A program made the position numbers and the translations under genes. Positions 24,489-36,714 of a DNA stretch of 64,000 nucleotides are shown in pieces. The stretch is taken from NCBI RefSeq assembly GCF_020379485.1, contig NC_063435.1, positions 1,798,001 to 1,862,000 of the forward strand, in the 5' to 3' direction. The notes under the pieces are model-generated. The model had not been told where the DNA came from and ran no database searches. It was given only the letters and a program-made list of their open reading frames with translations. This DNA is from Brassica napus. Taxonomy: Eukaryota; Streptophyta; Magnoliopsida; Brassicales; Brassicaceae. Each line of letters begins with the position of its first letter. Position 1 is the first letter of the stretch.

Positions 24489-25165
24489 TAACTTAAATGA
24501 TGAAAAATATACTCTCAAAAAGCATATGAATGAAAGTTCTATTCGGATTAAGCATTATGATCCAAGAGATTCACTTATTCTCGGAAGAGTAGATAAATAG
24601 TTGATAGTTAGTCATCTTCATCACATGTACAACTATGATGAATGTGACGTTCACATGGACATGGATATTGATATGTGTACGACCACAAAACCACTATTTA
24701 TAGAGTCCATTCGATCACACATCAAATTAATTTGCTCGCTATAACCAAACAAAAGATGACCATGTTATTGAAAACAACTCTACTCTATACACACACAAAC
24801 ACCATTATTCTACATTTCAAATAATCAAAATATACCTTATTATACGTAACTCCATATCACCCTATCCATTCTTCACATTCTTCCAACCCCCTCACCATGT
24901 GCCATCATCTCTCCTTTGGTCCATCTCAATCAGACGTTGGCCAACAACATTTTTTGTTGGTCCATCATTCTTTTAAAAATTGACTATTTAAATACATATA
25001 CATAGATGGGAGGAATACTCTGTTAATTCTTCATTATTTTGTAGACAGAAATGCAGTCAAAAGGGAATCAAGTCTCTTATAAATTGTTATGAAAATACTA
25101 ATTTGCAACTGCTTGATATTGTAAAACATTTATAGTTTGTGATAAATTAATGAACCGTTTTTAAG

Positions 25166-25249
25166 AAAAAACTTTTTTTGTTTGGACTTATTTTTGTTTA
25201 TAAACGCACATTATCAAGTCTAAAGTGGATTTTTATGATAATGAAATGT
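25166..25249 (+). repeat. Direct repeat copy 2
   Basis: Second copy of the 80 bp sequence at 23181-23265, with a few substitutions and small indels. Confidence 0.8.
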
Positions 25250-26172
25250 TTTATTTACTATCATGCTTTCAACATTTAATTTGATGTGAACACTATTGTA
25301 TTCGGTGAAATGTCATGTGGTCATTAACCACTGATAAGAGATCATGTCACCTTTCCAATAATCTGGGCTAATTTTTCCAACTCATAAATATATAGTGTAT
25401 AGTGTATACCAGTAATACTACTGTCTCACTTCAAGAAGAGAACTACTGCGAGCTAAGTTTTAATAAATAAATTAATGGAAACAGTAAACAAAAATATACT
25501 TCGAACAACCATTCCAAGATGACTATATAAATTATATATGATATATGACCAATACCTAACATTCCAATCATTTATTTTGCGTTTAGTAACGATCATTAAA
25601 GACTAAATTCAATCAAAAGTTGCAATAGGCGAATCAACAATATAAACTTATTTGTGGCTTATATACACATATATATATATATGTATATTTATATATTTAA
25701 ATTATATATTAAAGGCAAATTGAAAAATATATAAAAATTTGAATTCAAAACACTGAAAAGAAAGAAGGACCATATTTTAAATTTAAAATAAAAACTACAA
25801 CAAAATAGCAGAAAATGCCAAGTGAGTTTGATTCGTATAAATTGATTACACCCACGAAAAAACAAAACTGCTATATTGCAAGACTTTTTCAGTACATGGC
25901 AAGCAGTCAATATAATTAATTAACAACCTCAGACGCATCTCTCTGCATTTTTAAAAAATAACTATTTTCAATCTGTCAAGAGACACAAAAGAATTTTAAT
26001 ATTAATACCCAATATGATTTTTGTAATAGATAAGCAAATCAAATAATTCACTTATAGAAAAAAAGAGAGTATATATCTTTTCATAGGTGCTGCCTGATTG
26101 CTTCATTCCTCCCTCGTTAGCTTTTTTCTTTCTTAAAAAAAAAAAAGAAGAGGAGGAAATATTTCGGTTCTA

Positions 26173-29137
26173 ATGGCTCTGCCCGGGGAAGAGCCTGAGT
26201 TTATGAACCTAAGAGAATGGGATCGAAGAGCTCGGTTCATCCGCGAAAACCCGACTTCTAGAAGGTTCTCTGCTTCTTACGTTGGCAGCTTCAGAGAAGA
26301 TTATCACAAGTCTTCTTCAAGAATCAACGTTAACAACATCTCTAGTACTGCCTCATCTCCTGGATACAGTCTCAAAGGTGGTTAAGACTTTACCACTCTT
26401 TCTCTTTATCTTACTGTGTTGACGAGTTATTTCTTCTGAAAATGTATAAATTTTTATAACAGAAGAGATTGACCCATCAACATATTCCTTCACAAATGCA
26501 CTCAAATGTAAGTTTCTAACGAGCAATCAAATTGTTATATTGAATCAAAACGAAATTCAAAACAAAGGAGGAATGTTTTTCTTTTTGGGTTGCAGCGTTA
26601 CAAGCAAAGTCAATGTTCAATAAGAGAGACTGGTTAACACAAGAAGGGTTTGCGTTGAATTCAAAGTGGAACGAAGCAGAGAAATATATATGCAACCCAT
26701 TGTCTGGAGAAGTTCCGATGGAGTGTTTGTCTTCTAAAACACTACGTGCAAGATCTTTCAGAAACTTGACCACCATGTCTGCTCCTCTTCACTGCCCTAT
26801 TCCCAATCCTTTGACGAAGATTGGTCAAAATAAAACCAATAATAATAATAATAATCCTAACGTCAGAGTCATTCACGAGGATCTTTATGCTCTTGACCCT
26901 GTTCTTGTTCGAGGTGATTAAATTTTAAATATGTCCCCCGTTTGTTTGTTGATAAGTTTAGTTTTCTTGAAGTTTATTTTCTTCTTTATTAATTTTTTTG
27001 TCTTCTGATAAAAATAAAATTGTGGGGTGTTCTTTTAGCAGAAGAGAAAGTTGTGGGGCTGAAACGAGATGTAGGCATCAAGAGTACGTGGGTGGATAGT
27101 AGCTCCGGTAGCCCTAGTCCGGCAGAGACGCCTCCGATCATGGAACGGTCGCTGAAACGATACGTGGAAGCTAATGATTTGCTGGTGGATTTCAATCTCA
27201 AACTGGAATGTCAACCAGAGGTACTTTTTTTTTTTGTGGACAACATTGCAAACTCATATAGACTGTAAACCACACCGGGAGAAATATTTATATTATAACG
27301 TTCTTGAACAATTCTTCCAATTTTTTTTTACTTTATTCATTAATGAGCTACTTTTTTTTTCTCTTTTAGCATGGGTTCTTAATTCATTATTTGATACTTT
27401 TTTTTTCTTTTTAAAAATATTTTTAGTTAATAGACGGCTCTTATATCTCTTATTTAAGAGACGGTTCTTAATTTTTTTAGTTAAAATCTAAGAAAATTTA
27501 AGAATCGTCTCTTAGCCGGAGCTAAGAACTCAATTAAGAGACCGAGGTTAATCATGGTCTTATATATATGGTATAGTTCTTGAATGTAATTGTTGTTTTT
27601 TAAAACATAAAAAAATGGTTTGTAATTCAATAAAAAAAAGAACAAGCAAAATATGATTTCAGACACATGTATCATATATCATTTTCGAGGTGATTTATTT
27701 TAAAATTTCCTATATCATTTAAAAAAAATGGTTTACAAATAATTTGTGTTGATTTCAAATCTTTTTTTTCAAAAGAAATACTATACTCTCTCTGTATTAT
27801 TTTAAGTGGTGCTTAAAAAAAAATTTTGTTACAAAATAATTCATGTTCTCGCTATTCTATATATAATTTAATAACATTTAAATTTTGTGACCAATTACAA
27901 AATACTGTCATTTTCTACTCTTAAACTAATTTTATTTAATAATATTTTATGTAACCGAAATAAATCGTATAAAAATTTGTATTTCCTTAATCCATGTTAA
28001 AAACCTTAAAAACCATGATACAGAGGGAGTATCTAAGAAAACATGCATTCAATCTTTACCCAAAAACGTGCATTCAATTGAAAATTGTATTAAATGCTAA
28101 CAAAGGCAGAAAAAACAAATCTCAACTACTAAAGTATTCGAAAAACTACATAATTCCCTACCATGAGGTCCATGAATGTGGTAGGGAAATTAATAATTGC
28201 ACAACATTTTGAAATGCTCGTGCGTCAATAATTAGATTATTTCGCAAAATAAGAAAAAAACACACCAAACAAATAATTATAGTCCCAATGTTTCAGTCAC
28301 AGAATAGACAACGATATAACACTCTTCCACTTTAGTGTTTTCTATACATTATGCTACAGGATTCATTTTAAGATTCGAATTCATTCACAGTATATGAAAC
28401 ATGGTACACATGAGTATAGTCAGAGAAAGCACAAAAATGTATAATCAATCATATGCTATCAATATTTCATGAAAAAATCTTTCATTAGACCCCATTCCTA
28501 GATTTTGTGTCCCAACTCACGTGACTACCATCAAGATCATTGAATACGTTATCTATCTATATATATACATAGTATATGCGTGCATGCATTTATGTATCTA
28601 TACACTTATAGTCTCAGACTCAATGTGTAACTAAATATGGTTTTGTAATTGTAACTCGAGAGGGCACAAATTATACTATAAACATAATAATCTCATTTTA
28701 TTTTAAATCGTCATTTACACTTTGGACATGAAACTATAAAAGTAGCCCAAAAGACCAATAACTTCTGAACTGTAAAAATAAACCTCATCTTAGGAGCAAC
28801 GTACGTAAGTTAGTTCTTGAAATATATGTTGATAGTGAGCAATTTGGTTTTTCAGGATTTGAAGTTGGCAGAGGATGAGAAGGAAGAAGAGAAGCACGAG
28901 ATGAGTAAAAAAGAAGAAGAGAAGCAGGAGATGAGTAAAGAAGAAGAAGACAAGCAAGAGATGACTAAAGAAAAAGGAGAAGAAGAGCAAAAGAAGAGTG
29001 AAGAAGAACAGCAAATGGAGAAGAACAAGAAGAGAGGCAGTGGATGTTTCCCATGGGTGAGATCAAGACAAAGACAAGCAAGAAAATCAAAGTACATTTC
29101 CCCGATTTGTATTCCTCATCTTGTCAAAGGTTGTTAA
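26173..29137 (+). CDS. Uncharacterised plant protein with acidic Glu/Lys repeat tail
   Basis: Five exons encode 343 residues: 26173-26377, 26463-26507, 26596-26913, 27039-27220, 28856-29137. It opens MALPGEEPEFMNLREWDRRA. I recognise the layout of At5g16030-type proteins (from memory) but no domain of known function. Residues about 250-305 form a highly charged, probably coiled or disordered region with a decapeptide repeat (E-E-E-K-x-E-M-S-K type, three copies). The C-terminus is basic with CFPW and a Lys/Arg cluster. The last intron is 1.6 kb and carries a Stowaway MITE and a hairpin-rich element. Confidence 0.82.
27366..27560. mobile_element. Hairpin-rich MITE-like element in intron 4
   Basis: The sequence is built of inverted words: ttaagagacggttcttaa faces ttaagaatcgtctctta around 27452-27515, and the outer ends (gggttcttaattca and ctcaattaagagaccg) also face each other. 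It is probably a degraded fold-back element. Limits are approximate. Confidence 0.4.
27786..28029. mobile_element. Stowaway-like MITE in intron 4
   Basis: The ends ctctctctgtattatttt and, on the opposite strand, ctccctctgtatcatg match each other and the element at 22530. TA lies on both sides (27784-27785, 28030-28031). About 244 bp. Confidence 0.7.
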
Positions 29138-29950
29138 AAACACCTTAAACACACACAAGAGAATCAACAAACAACAAGAAAGAATTAAAAGTGTTGACAA
29201 GATTTTTCCCATTTTCTTCTTTGTTTTGTCTTTCACCACCTATAATCTTAATGAGGTTATATATTATTAGTCTTTTCTCTTCTTATATTTTCATCATTCA
29301 ATGGGAATGTCAAAATAGCTTAACAATTATTTTGCTCCCCTTTTCTCTATAACAAAATGCTTCAGTTTTCTCTAGTGTCTCTTTTCTGTTTTGTGGCTTT
29401 CTCTTTCTTCTTCATGGTTGTTCTGTTTCTTCTGTGTTAGTGCAAAAAATTGTGTTCATTGTTTTGGTAGTATTAGACTATTAGTGTAAAGAGATGGGAA
29501 AAAACGATGTTCTCTAATGGTGTAGTACAGTTCAAAATCCGAGTTTGTTCTTGGCTCACAAGTTCTTTTTTTTAGCAACTCCCTGATGAAAGTATCCTGA
29601 GTTCATGCCGATGCTAAAAACAAACTTGTCCGATCATGGAACTTTTCCGTTGATTCTGCAGCACCGAGGACGATGTTTTGGAGGAAATGAAGAAAGAGTA
29701 CAAGAAGAGGGTAACTCTGACCAATATAAGGTCCTTGTTATAGATGCTTTTGTAAGATCTGAATCTTTAACCATGGCGTTTTTACAATAAGGGTCAGCTC
29801 ACTATAAGAACAGTTATAGATTTTGTTTGTTTTTCCATTTCCTCAGTTTCCAAAAATCTACCAAATCTAAGAGATCAGATTGGAAGATGTTTCTCATAAC
29901 CAAAAAAAAGACAGGTCTGGAAAATTTAGAACGAAGAAAGCTTAAGGACT
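29138..29950. other. Intergenic with possible exon fragment
   Basis: At about 29660-29750 one frame reads TEDDVLEEMKKEYKKRV then stops soon after, preceded by a T-rich tract and CAG. It may be a relic exon, but I cannot name the gene. Confidence 0.35.
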
Positions 29951-30030
29951 TTAAGCAGTAGGCTTCCTCATGTTTCTTCCTGCACGAATCACTTCGTCCA
30001 CCAAAAGCAACTGCGATGCAATCACTGGCC
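29951..30030 (-). pseudogene. CCT6: CCT6 (TCP-1 zeta) last-exon relic
   Basis: The minus strand has an acceptor (gttgcag before 30030) followed by coding sequence PVIASQLLLVDEVIRAGRNM then RKPTA and a stop (29953-29951). This is the conserved C-terminus of the CCT zeta subunit of the cytosolic chaperonin, which is about 535 residues long. None of the upstream exons is found before the RING gene at 30388. It is an isolated 80 bp remnant of the gene that sits here in Arabidopsis (At5g16070, from memory). It keeps sense and splice site, so the rest was probably removed by deletion and not by point decay. Confidence 0.85.
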
Positions 30031-30387
30031 TGCAACACAAACAAATATCTAAATGGCTTGAAACAAAAACCCATAACCATGTTAAAATTGGCTGGTGGTT
30101 TCTCCAGCGTTACCCTGAGTTGATAAGTTGGCGTTTCACTGAGTAATTGTCAAAGATACCACATAATTTAAGGGTTTTAATCAATCAAAATGAAAATTCT
30201 ATATTCCTACCACCTGAAATTACAATAATTAATTTATAATTGTCCTCAACCTATAAAAACCAAAAAAGGAAATTTTATACCAAAACAGAAAGAGAAAAAG
30301 GGAAGTGATCGATGCCGACGCGCTTATATTAGTTATGTATATTCTCTAAAAAAAAATAGTTATCTCTTTCTTCTCTGTGTTCAGAAC

Positions 30388-31056
30388 ATGATTCGTCCCC
30401 ATGTGGAGCTGAGCGACTTCAAACATGAGAGACGTTCAGGAAGCTACCCAAACTCAATCATCATCGTCGTCGACACAATATCTGATGAGATTCAAGTTTC
30501 TCCAAGCGTTCGCGTAGATATAAGTCTCCCTAGTTACTTAGGTCGTCACCACATCCGAAGGCTCATCCAAGATCAACTCATCAACCGCCGTTGGTTATCA
30601 CCGAAGATCTGAAGGACTGCAACCAAGTTAGGGTTTAGCCGCAGAGAGGTTCTCCAAAATCAGTTCGCTAGCCACCGTTGGTTGTCTGATAAATTAGCCC
30701 CAGAGATCTCAGAGATTGCAGCAACGTTAGGTTTTGGTTGTAACGGTTTAGGTGTGACCATCACTGTCAAGATAACCCCTTCTCCATCGAAGGAAGAGGT
30801 GTTAACGAGGATGGTTCAACTAGGGAAGATGAGCAAAGAGGAGTTGAAGACTTCTAAGATGGAAACAGAACCGTGTTCTATTTGTCTGGATAGTTTTGTC
30901 TCCGGTAAACACGGTGTCTCTACACGCATGACCTGTTCTCATGTCTTCCATGAAAAATGCCTCTTGGTGTGGTTTCAACGCAGAAACACTTGCCCCTTGT
31001 GTCGGACTGTGCTGTACGATCGATTGATGATTGGGAACAAAGGGAGTAGAAATTAG
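30388..31056 (+). pseudogene. RING-H2 E3 ligase-like gene with in-frame stop
   Basis: One reading frame runs from ATG 30388 to TAG 31054-31056, interrupted once by TGA at 30610-30612. Everything else stays open across 222 codons. The C-terminal RING is complete C3H2C3: CSIC, then CSHVFH, EKC and CPLC (about residues 166-208), as in E2-binding ubiquitin ligases. The region before the stop (NRRWLSPKI) and after it (SHRWLSDKL) repeat each other, so an internal duplication of about 40 residues spans the stop. Either this is a pseudogene or translation restarts at a downstream ATG (30811), which would give a short RING protein. It has no introns. Confidence 0.75.
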
Positions 31057-32316
31057 GGTTTCATCTATTGATTCAAAACTTGGGTCACACGGTTTATATA
31101 TTGTTATATGTTATAATTTCCGTAACTGATTTGTAAATTTTGTGTGTTTGAATCAGTTCAAGATGTTTAAATTTTGAATAACATCATTACTTCTTATTAC
31201 ATAAATTTACAGTCATTCACAATTCAATGGTTTTATGTTAACAAACAACCCGTAAAGTATTAATACAAAATAGTCTTAATCAACGCCCAAAGGATCTCGC
31301 CTTTCTTTTTCTCTAACTGGTCTCGACACTCTACTTTAACGTGAATTGCATACATTACGCACGGGCCACGATATAGTATAAGTTACACTTTAAATCAGAT
31401 AACTGTTAATTATTTGTTTGTATTATCAGAATTCACCACCTCCAGCAAGGCAGCAACTATAAAATAACATACAAATTACAATGTGTAATTCTTTATACAA
31501 ACTCATTTGTTTTCGTCAAAACTAATAACTATGACTAAAAGCTAAAAACTAAAACTAATTCAAACTCTTATCACCTAAGATGCGTAAATATTTAAGCTAC
31601 ACACAAGCCAGCCAAATAGGAAACAGGGTGGAATGAAGTGACAAGTGAGTTGCCATATTGGCAAAAGTATCTGATTTGTCAAAGTTGTTCCCTCGTTTCG
31701 TGCTCTGGTTAATTGTGTTTTACATTTACAGTGCATTTTGGGAGAGTGCCATAGATGAAGGATTTAATCAGGTCGATATGTAATATTGATGTGAACCAAC
31801 CTCTCCCACAACTTCATTTTTTTATTTTAATTTTTCAGAATAGTAGTTCATCAATCTCATTTCAGGATTTTTCAAGCAGTGGTCAAACACGGCTTATAAC
31901 CTATTCACTTTCTAGAAATTTTATATTCCCTCAATATTTCCTTTCATCCAAATATCATTTTCACATTCCAAGTAATTTGGATGAAATTGACAATATTAAT
32001 ATATTAGCGTGATTGCAAATATTTATAATTTTTCGTTTAATATCATAACTTTCCAAAAAGAAGAAAGAGTGAATGAAGGTAACACAAGTTTATATCATGC
32101 AGAGATAAGTGACATAAATCGTTCAATAACGTATAGTTTTCAAAAGAAAAGTGATGACAAACCAAATGTATATCTCATGTCGAGACAAGAGGCATAAACT
32201 GTAGTACAAACATTCCATCAAAACCAACTGGTAATGGTGACAATACTTAAAGATGACCAAAGGAAGTAGTAATCAATGCAAGTAGTCTATGATTATCTAA
32301 AACTCTCTTCAGCGTT
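31057..32316. other. Intergenic, nothing recognised
   Basis: AT-rich sequence between two convergent genes. Short open frames here have no recognisable similarity and no splice support. Confidence 0.5.
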
Positions 32317-34016
32317 TTAGCGTGCTTTACTATAGATAGCATCAATCTGTTTTTCAAAATTCTCGATCTTCACTTCAGCTCGAGCCCGTACTCCTACATC
32401 GGTTGATTGGCTTACAACAATCTTTAGTGCCGCGACTTTCTCCCGCAGACTTGCAAGCTACACATCAGTTTACCAAAAGTAAGTAAAAAATAAAAGTAAG
32501 ATAAATAAAGAAATCTAAAAGCAGATTTTCATAGTGGTCTGGTCCGGTTCGATAATATTTACCTTCCGGCGTGGCCATCGAAATACCTCTCCCCTCCGGC
32601 ATATCTTTTTAACCGCTGTGGTGCAAATCCTCAACTTTCTGGCCGCTTCTTCAATGGGAAGATCCCAAAGCTCGCTCATGTCTTTCACTGTTAAGCTCCT
32701 AGTCCGCTTCCTCTGTTCTTGTCCTCGGCACATAGAGATCAACCACAAAACCAAACATCAGTGAGATCACTAAAATTAATGTTCATGAGGCAAAAAAAAA
32801 CATGTTCTTAAATCTTAATCCACATGCAAACCCATGCAGACTCACTATCTTCCGTGCAGACCAGTAATTACTATATACAATAAAAGCGTAAATAACATAT
32901 TATAAAACCTAATATCTAACCATATGGTAGACGAATTCTTGTGGCTCGAGTAACAAATTCTCCTATGATGATAAATGGTTATAGTTTGAGAAATTAGAGA
33001 AAAGAACCTGTGCAGAGAGATTGGTTTGTCTCCTTGGCTTTCCTTTCGCAGCAGGGGGCACAGATGCAACATTTAGAGATTTATTAGGCACAGCCAAAGA
33101 CATTGGAATATCAACACGTGGTGGCAACGTCGACATAAGTAACTGGCTGCTTGTGGTACAAGCATTCATAGCTTGATAGAAATCAGCATTAGTGTCTTGC
33201 ATTATTACAAAACCTTCTGCTGCCCTAGCCGCACAATAACCTTCAATAAATTTCTTCACATCCTCCATCTTTAAATTCATTTGGTATCGAAGTTCGTTTG
33301 AACCATCGAAACGTCGAGTCTCGATAACCGCATGGCAGAAGTATCCAATCCCTCCAAAGAGATCAAGTCTCATCATCTCCTGACCTGTGTAACCACATAA
33401 CACGTACAACCACTCAAATAAAGATCAGTGTAACAATAAAATGTAAGAGATAGAGATATATATATATACCATTAGCATGGACTAGTTGTCGAAGAAGGTT
33501 GCAATAGGTGCATAAGAAAAGTCCTTGAGAGATGGTCGGTGTTGGTGTAATCACCGGGACAGGCATCGCCGATGCACCACCGGTTTCAAAGTTCATAGTA
33601 TTTTCCGCAAAAACGTGAGCATTCGCCTGAAGAATACCGCTCTCTCCGACATTTTCATTACCAATCTCTCCTAGGTCAGTATAATCGATGTATTCGTTGA
33701 TATCATCACTAAGTGTATCCGACGTGTTCACAGTAAGTGAATCATCATCGATTCTAAGTGATTTAAGATACTCTTTGATGGTGTCCCCATGAGCGTTTAA
33801 AACCGAAGGATCTCCCAACAACGCGGTTCTGTTAATCTCCAAGGCTGGCGCTGGAGGAGGGGCAAGAAGAGTATTTTTGCTGAAGGGTAAGTCCATGAGA
33901 TTAGGATTTGGGTTAGACATGAGGCTCATAAGATATTCTTCAGAGTAAGCGTCATAGAAAATATCCTCATCTTCGTTGTCTTGAAGAGCAATTGGTTTTG
34001 GATCACCACCAGCCAT
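32317..34016 (-). CDS. RWP-RK domain transcription factor (RKD-like)
   Basis: Four exons encode 404 residues: 34016-33470, 33384-33008, 32712-32563, 32457-32317. The RWP-RK domain covers about residues 309-375: RKRTRSLTVKDMSELWDLPI, EEAARKL, the helix CTTAVKKICRR, and the signature RWPRRK (353-358). Basic residues precede it and a heptad-like Leu/Val helix follows in exon 4, as in RKD/NLP proteins that bind DNA in nitrogen signalling or in egg and embryo development. The N-terminal 180 residues are acidic and disordered. Exon 2 (183-308) holds a folded-looking segment (FGGIGYFCHAVIETRRFDG) that I cannot assign. The exon 3 acceptor was chosen by phase: CAG before 32712, not the earlier GAG. 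Confidence 0.85.
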
Positions 34017-35002
34017 TTTGTTTTGCCCTCTTCTTCTAATTGCTTTCTCTTTTTCTTCTTTAGGATGAGACCAAACAAGGAGAAGAGAAAAACTCTCTCA
34101 AGCAGAGTACGATACTTGAGAGTTGAAGAACAAAGAGTGAGAGGAGAGAATTGAAGAAACGAAAAGAAAGGTTTATGTAGACAGGAGAGATATTATGGCG
34201 GTTAATGGTCGTTGTAGTTAGTTATTTTTTTAATCCAACAGATGTGTCTGTTCCGTTAATTGTCTTCCCGCGAGAAATAACTGTCTGTTTTTTTTTCTTC
34301 CTTGATAAGCAATTGTGATGAGAAAATTTGATAAAACCAAATGTAACATTTTTTTAAATGTAAATAGATAATTTTTTTCAAAGTGTATGCATTGCATCTG
34401 TATCGTTGATGTGAAAATATTATTTTTAACAATACTTTTGTATTTAAGCTGTATTTCACACGTGATAATATAAGAATTCAGAAGAAGAACAATACGATTA
34501 GGCATTAATATACAGATTTGTTGAATCACTAAAGTACATATACAAAGGCATTGTGAGAGAACTTAAACCCACCATAAGTTAACAAATGCATTACTATACA
34601 CTAAAAAAAATGATGATGTTCTCTGAGTAAGAAGATAATCTAAATCGATTATCTCTATATAAATTACAACCGAACAAGAGTTATCGCCCAACAAAACTTT
34701 ATACATTCTTCTAATCTTCCTATTAATGATAATAAAGATCCGCCGGACTCAGAAAAAACCACCCAATATGTACTACATATACTTATATACAAAGTACTAA
34801 CCTGAATAACAGGTTAGGTAACGGTGACTTTTCCTCCTCCTCCCTCTCTATCTCTCAGGAAAATATGGAGAAAAAAAAACGCTAAAAGATTTGACATATT
34901 CATTTGCTTCAAAATGGTAGTGGTGATCAAACTCCTCTGTTAGGCATTGGTGAAAGAACGATCACGGAATCTCTATGTACACTTGTTTTATGTTCTTGTC
35001 TA
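34017..35002. other. Intergenic, promoter of RWP-RK gene
   Basis: The left 200 bases hold the purine-rich leader and promoter of the RWP-RK gene. The rest is AT-rich with no recognised feature. Confidence 0.45.
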
Positions 35003-35701
35003 CTAAGCCATGGCAGGGATGCTGGAGTTTTGGTGGTCACGGCTCAAGCAATCGAACCCTTCTACTCTAACTGCAGGTGGTGCGAGTCCAAACTTCATTC
35101 TGCCGCATCCACGAGATGAAGATGGAGATGGAAAACCGGTTGATGATGAATTGGGATGAAGGAAAGGAGAGTTTGGTGAGACTGGAGTGAGTTTCTCATC
35201 TCGAAAGCGAGCATCTTGAGCTAATGGGTTCACCGCTCTGCTTGGAGGTGAACCAGGAAAATAGGGTGGGGGGGATGATGATAGTAACTGCCCTATTGTT
35301 CCTTTATCCTCCTCCTGTATAGATATAGAGATAATAACAAACCACATGACTAATGAGTTTAAAGGAAAGGTTTGGAGGGAGACCAAAAGATTGTAATAAG
35401 AATACAAACTAGACTACTAGACTAACATCAAGTTGAATAAAGAGTCATACCTTTCTACGAATAATGTCGAGAAGCTCAGCACCAGCTTTAGAATCACACA
35501 AATCAGTAGCGGTTTGACTAGAAAACAGAGAAACCAAAACAAAGTTAGTTATAATCAGAAGAGAATCTGAGAAAGAAGAAAAAAAAAGGAGGATGCTTTT
35601 TGTGTGTACCTCATGTGAAATCTGAGAGGGCGAATGATGTTGTTGGAGAGTAAGCCAACACGTCGAGGCTTAGGACAAACGACAAGATCCTCCCGAGACA
35701 T
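35003..35701 (-). CDS. Small proline/serine-rich plant protein, unknown function
   Basis: Three exons encode 156 residues from ATG 35701: 35701-35610, 35517-35451, 35314-35003. Landmarks are CPKPRRVGLL near the start, a middle AGAELLDIIRRK helix, SPPPYFPGSPPSRA.NPLAQD, and the C-terminus GFDCLSRDHQNSSIPAMA. These match a conserved plant family typified by At5g16110 (from memory), which has no known function. The frame stays open upstream of the chosen ATG to an acceptor-like CAG near 35740, so an extra 5' coding exon is possible. Confidence 0.8.
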
Positions 35702-36714
35702 GAAGGCGTTCTGCTGAATGTTGCAAAGGTAACGCCCTGAATTGAAATTTGGTTCCAAGCAAAAGGAAGCAAATCAAGTTAGATCACTAACACTCACGAA
35801 ATCTACAAACTTTATGACTTTAAAACGGATTTGATTTAGAGGAAAACAAAAAAGATCATTCTAAATTTGGAGAGATAGGGTAGCTAGTAAGTCAGTAAGT
35901 GTGATTTATATTTTGTGGACAGCTTAATATTCCGGTTTCTATGCATTTATAATTGGCCTTGTGCTTACTAAATTATCTTCCAATTTTTTATTTATATACA
36001 GTACTGGTATGTTTCAAAAAAATAAAAAATTACAGTACTGGTCAAACAATGAACATATACGTATTATCGTCCTCTTTTTTTCAGAGTAGTATATAACAAA
36101 ACCAATTAGTTTATTTTTGGTAAGAAAATTAAAAAAAAAAACGAATTCTATTATACTATTTGCATTATAGTATACACGTTGCATCGCATTAATCGGTTGT
36201 CGTCCATCAAACAACACAGACCCGTCAGCATATCCCCGTAGGATCTTTCCTGGATCCAATCTCAAATAGTAGTAATACTCCCGACAGCATTAGTTCACAC
36301 GCTGAAAGCATCACTAAAGACAAAGACAAGACATGAACCACATAAACTCAATAATAATAATAATTGCGTAATCCTCACGATCTCTTTAGAAATCACCTTG
36401 CTCACTTTCGTGTCACCTTATCCTTCTAAATACATTCTTTTTAACGATTCTTCTTATATATTTGATGTTAATGGCTCTGAGATCAGCAAAGCTTTTGCTT
36501 TTCAGTCCTTTACACGATAACCATTGGCCGCCACTAACTTTCATCCGTAAATTAATTATCCACATTTAAATTTAAAAATAAACTTGAGATTTACCTAAGG
36601 TTAAAAATGTTTTTGTTACTTGGTTATTTATTTAGATAACAATTTTTTATTTGTTTGTTTACCATAGGGTTTGTAGATAAGGGAAGAAGAACAGAGTGGC
36701 CAAGGAAGAGATCG
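35702..36714. other. Intergenic, divergent promoters
   Basis: The shared upstream region of two divergent genes. AT-rich, with a small (aat)n run near 36350. No exon is recognised. Confidence 0.45.

Larger units (their letters stand above)
19769..26172. other. Gene-poor, repeat-bearing intergenic region
   Basis: A 6.4 kb AT-rich stretch. A 66-residue open frame at 20114-20314 with a charged end (DDLKRKRKACSFREFF) could be a gene remnant, but I do not recognise it. Two MITEs (22.5 and 24.2 kb) and a pair of direct repeats (23.2 and 25.2 kb) lie here. Genes expected from Arabidopsis order in this interval (for example GEX3 and DVL1) were not found. Confidence 0.5.

Noticed and set aside
31755..32197. 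Two plus-strand frames in the 31-32 kb intergenic region
   Set aside because: AT-rich composition, no homology recognised and no splice context.
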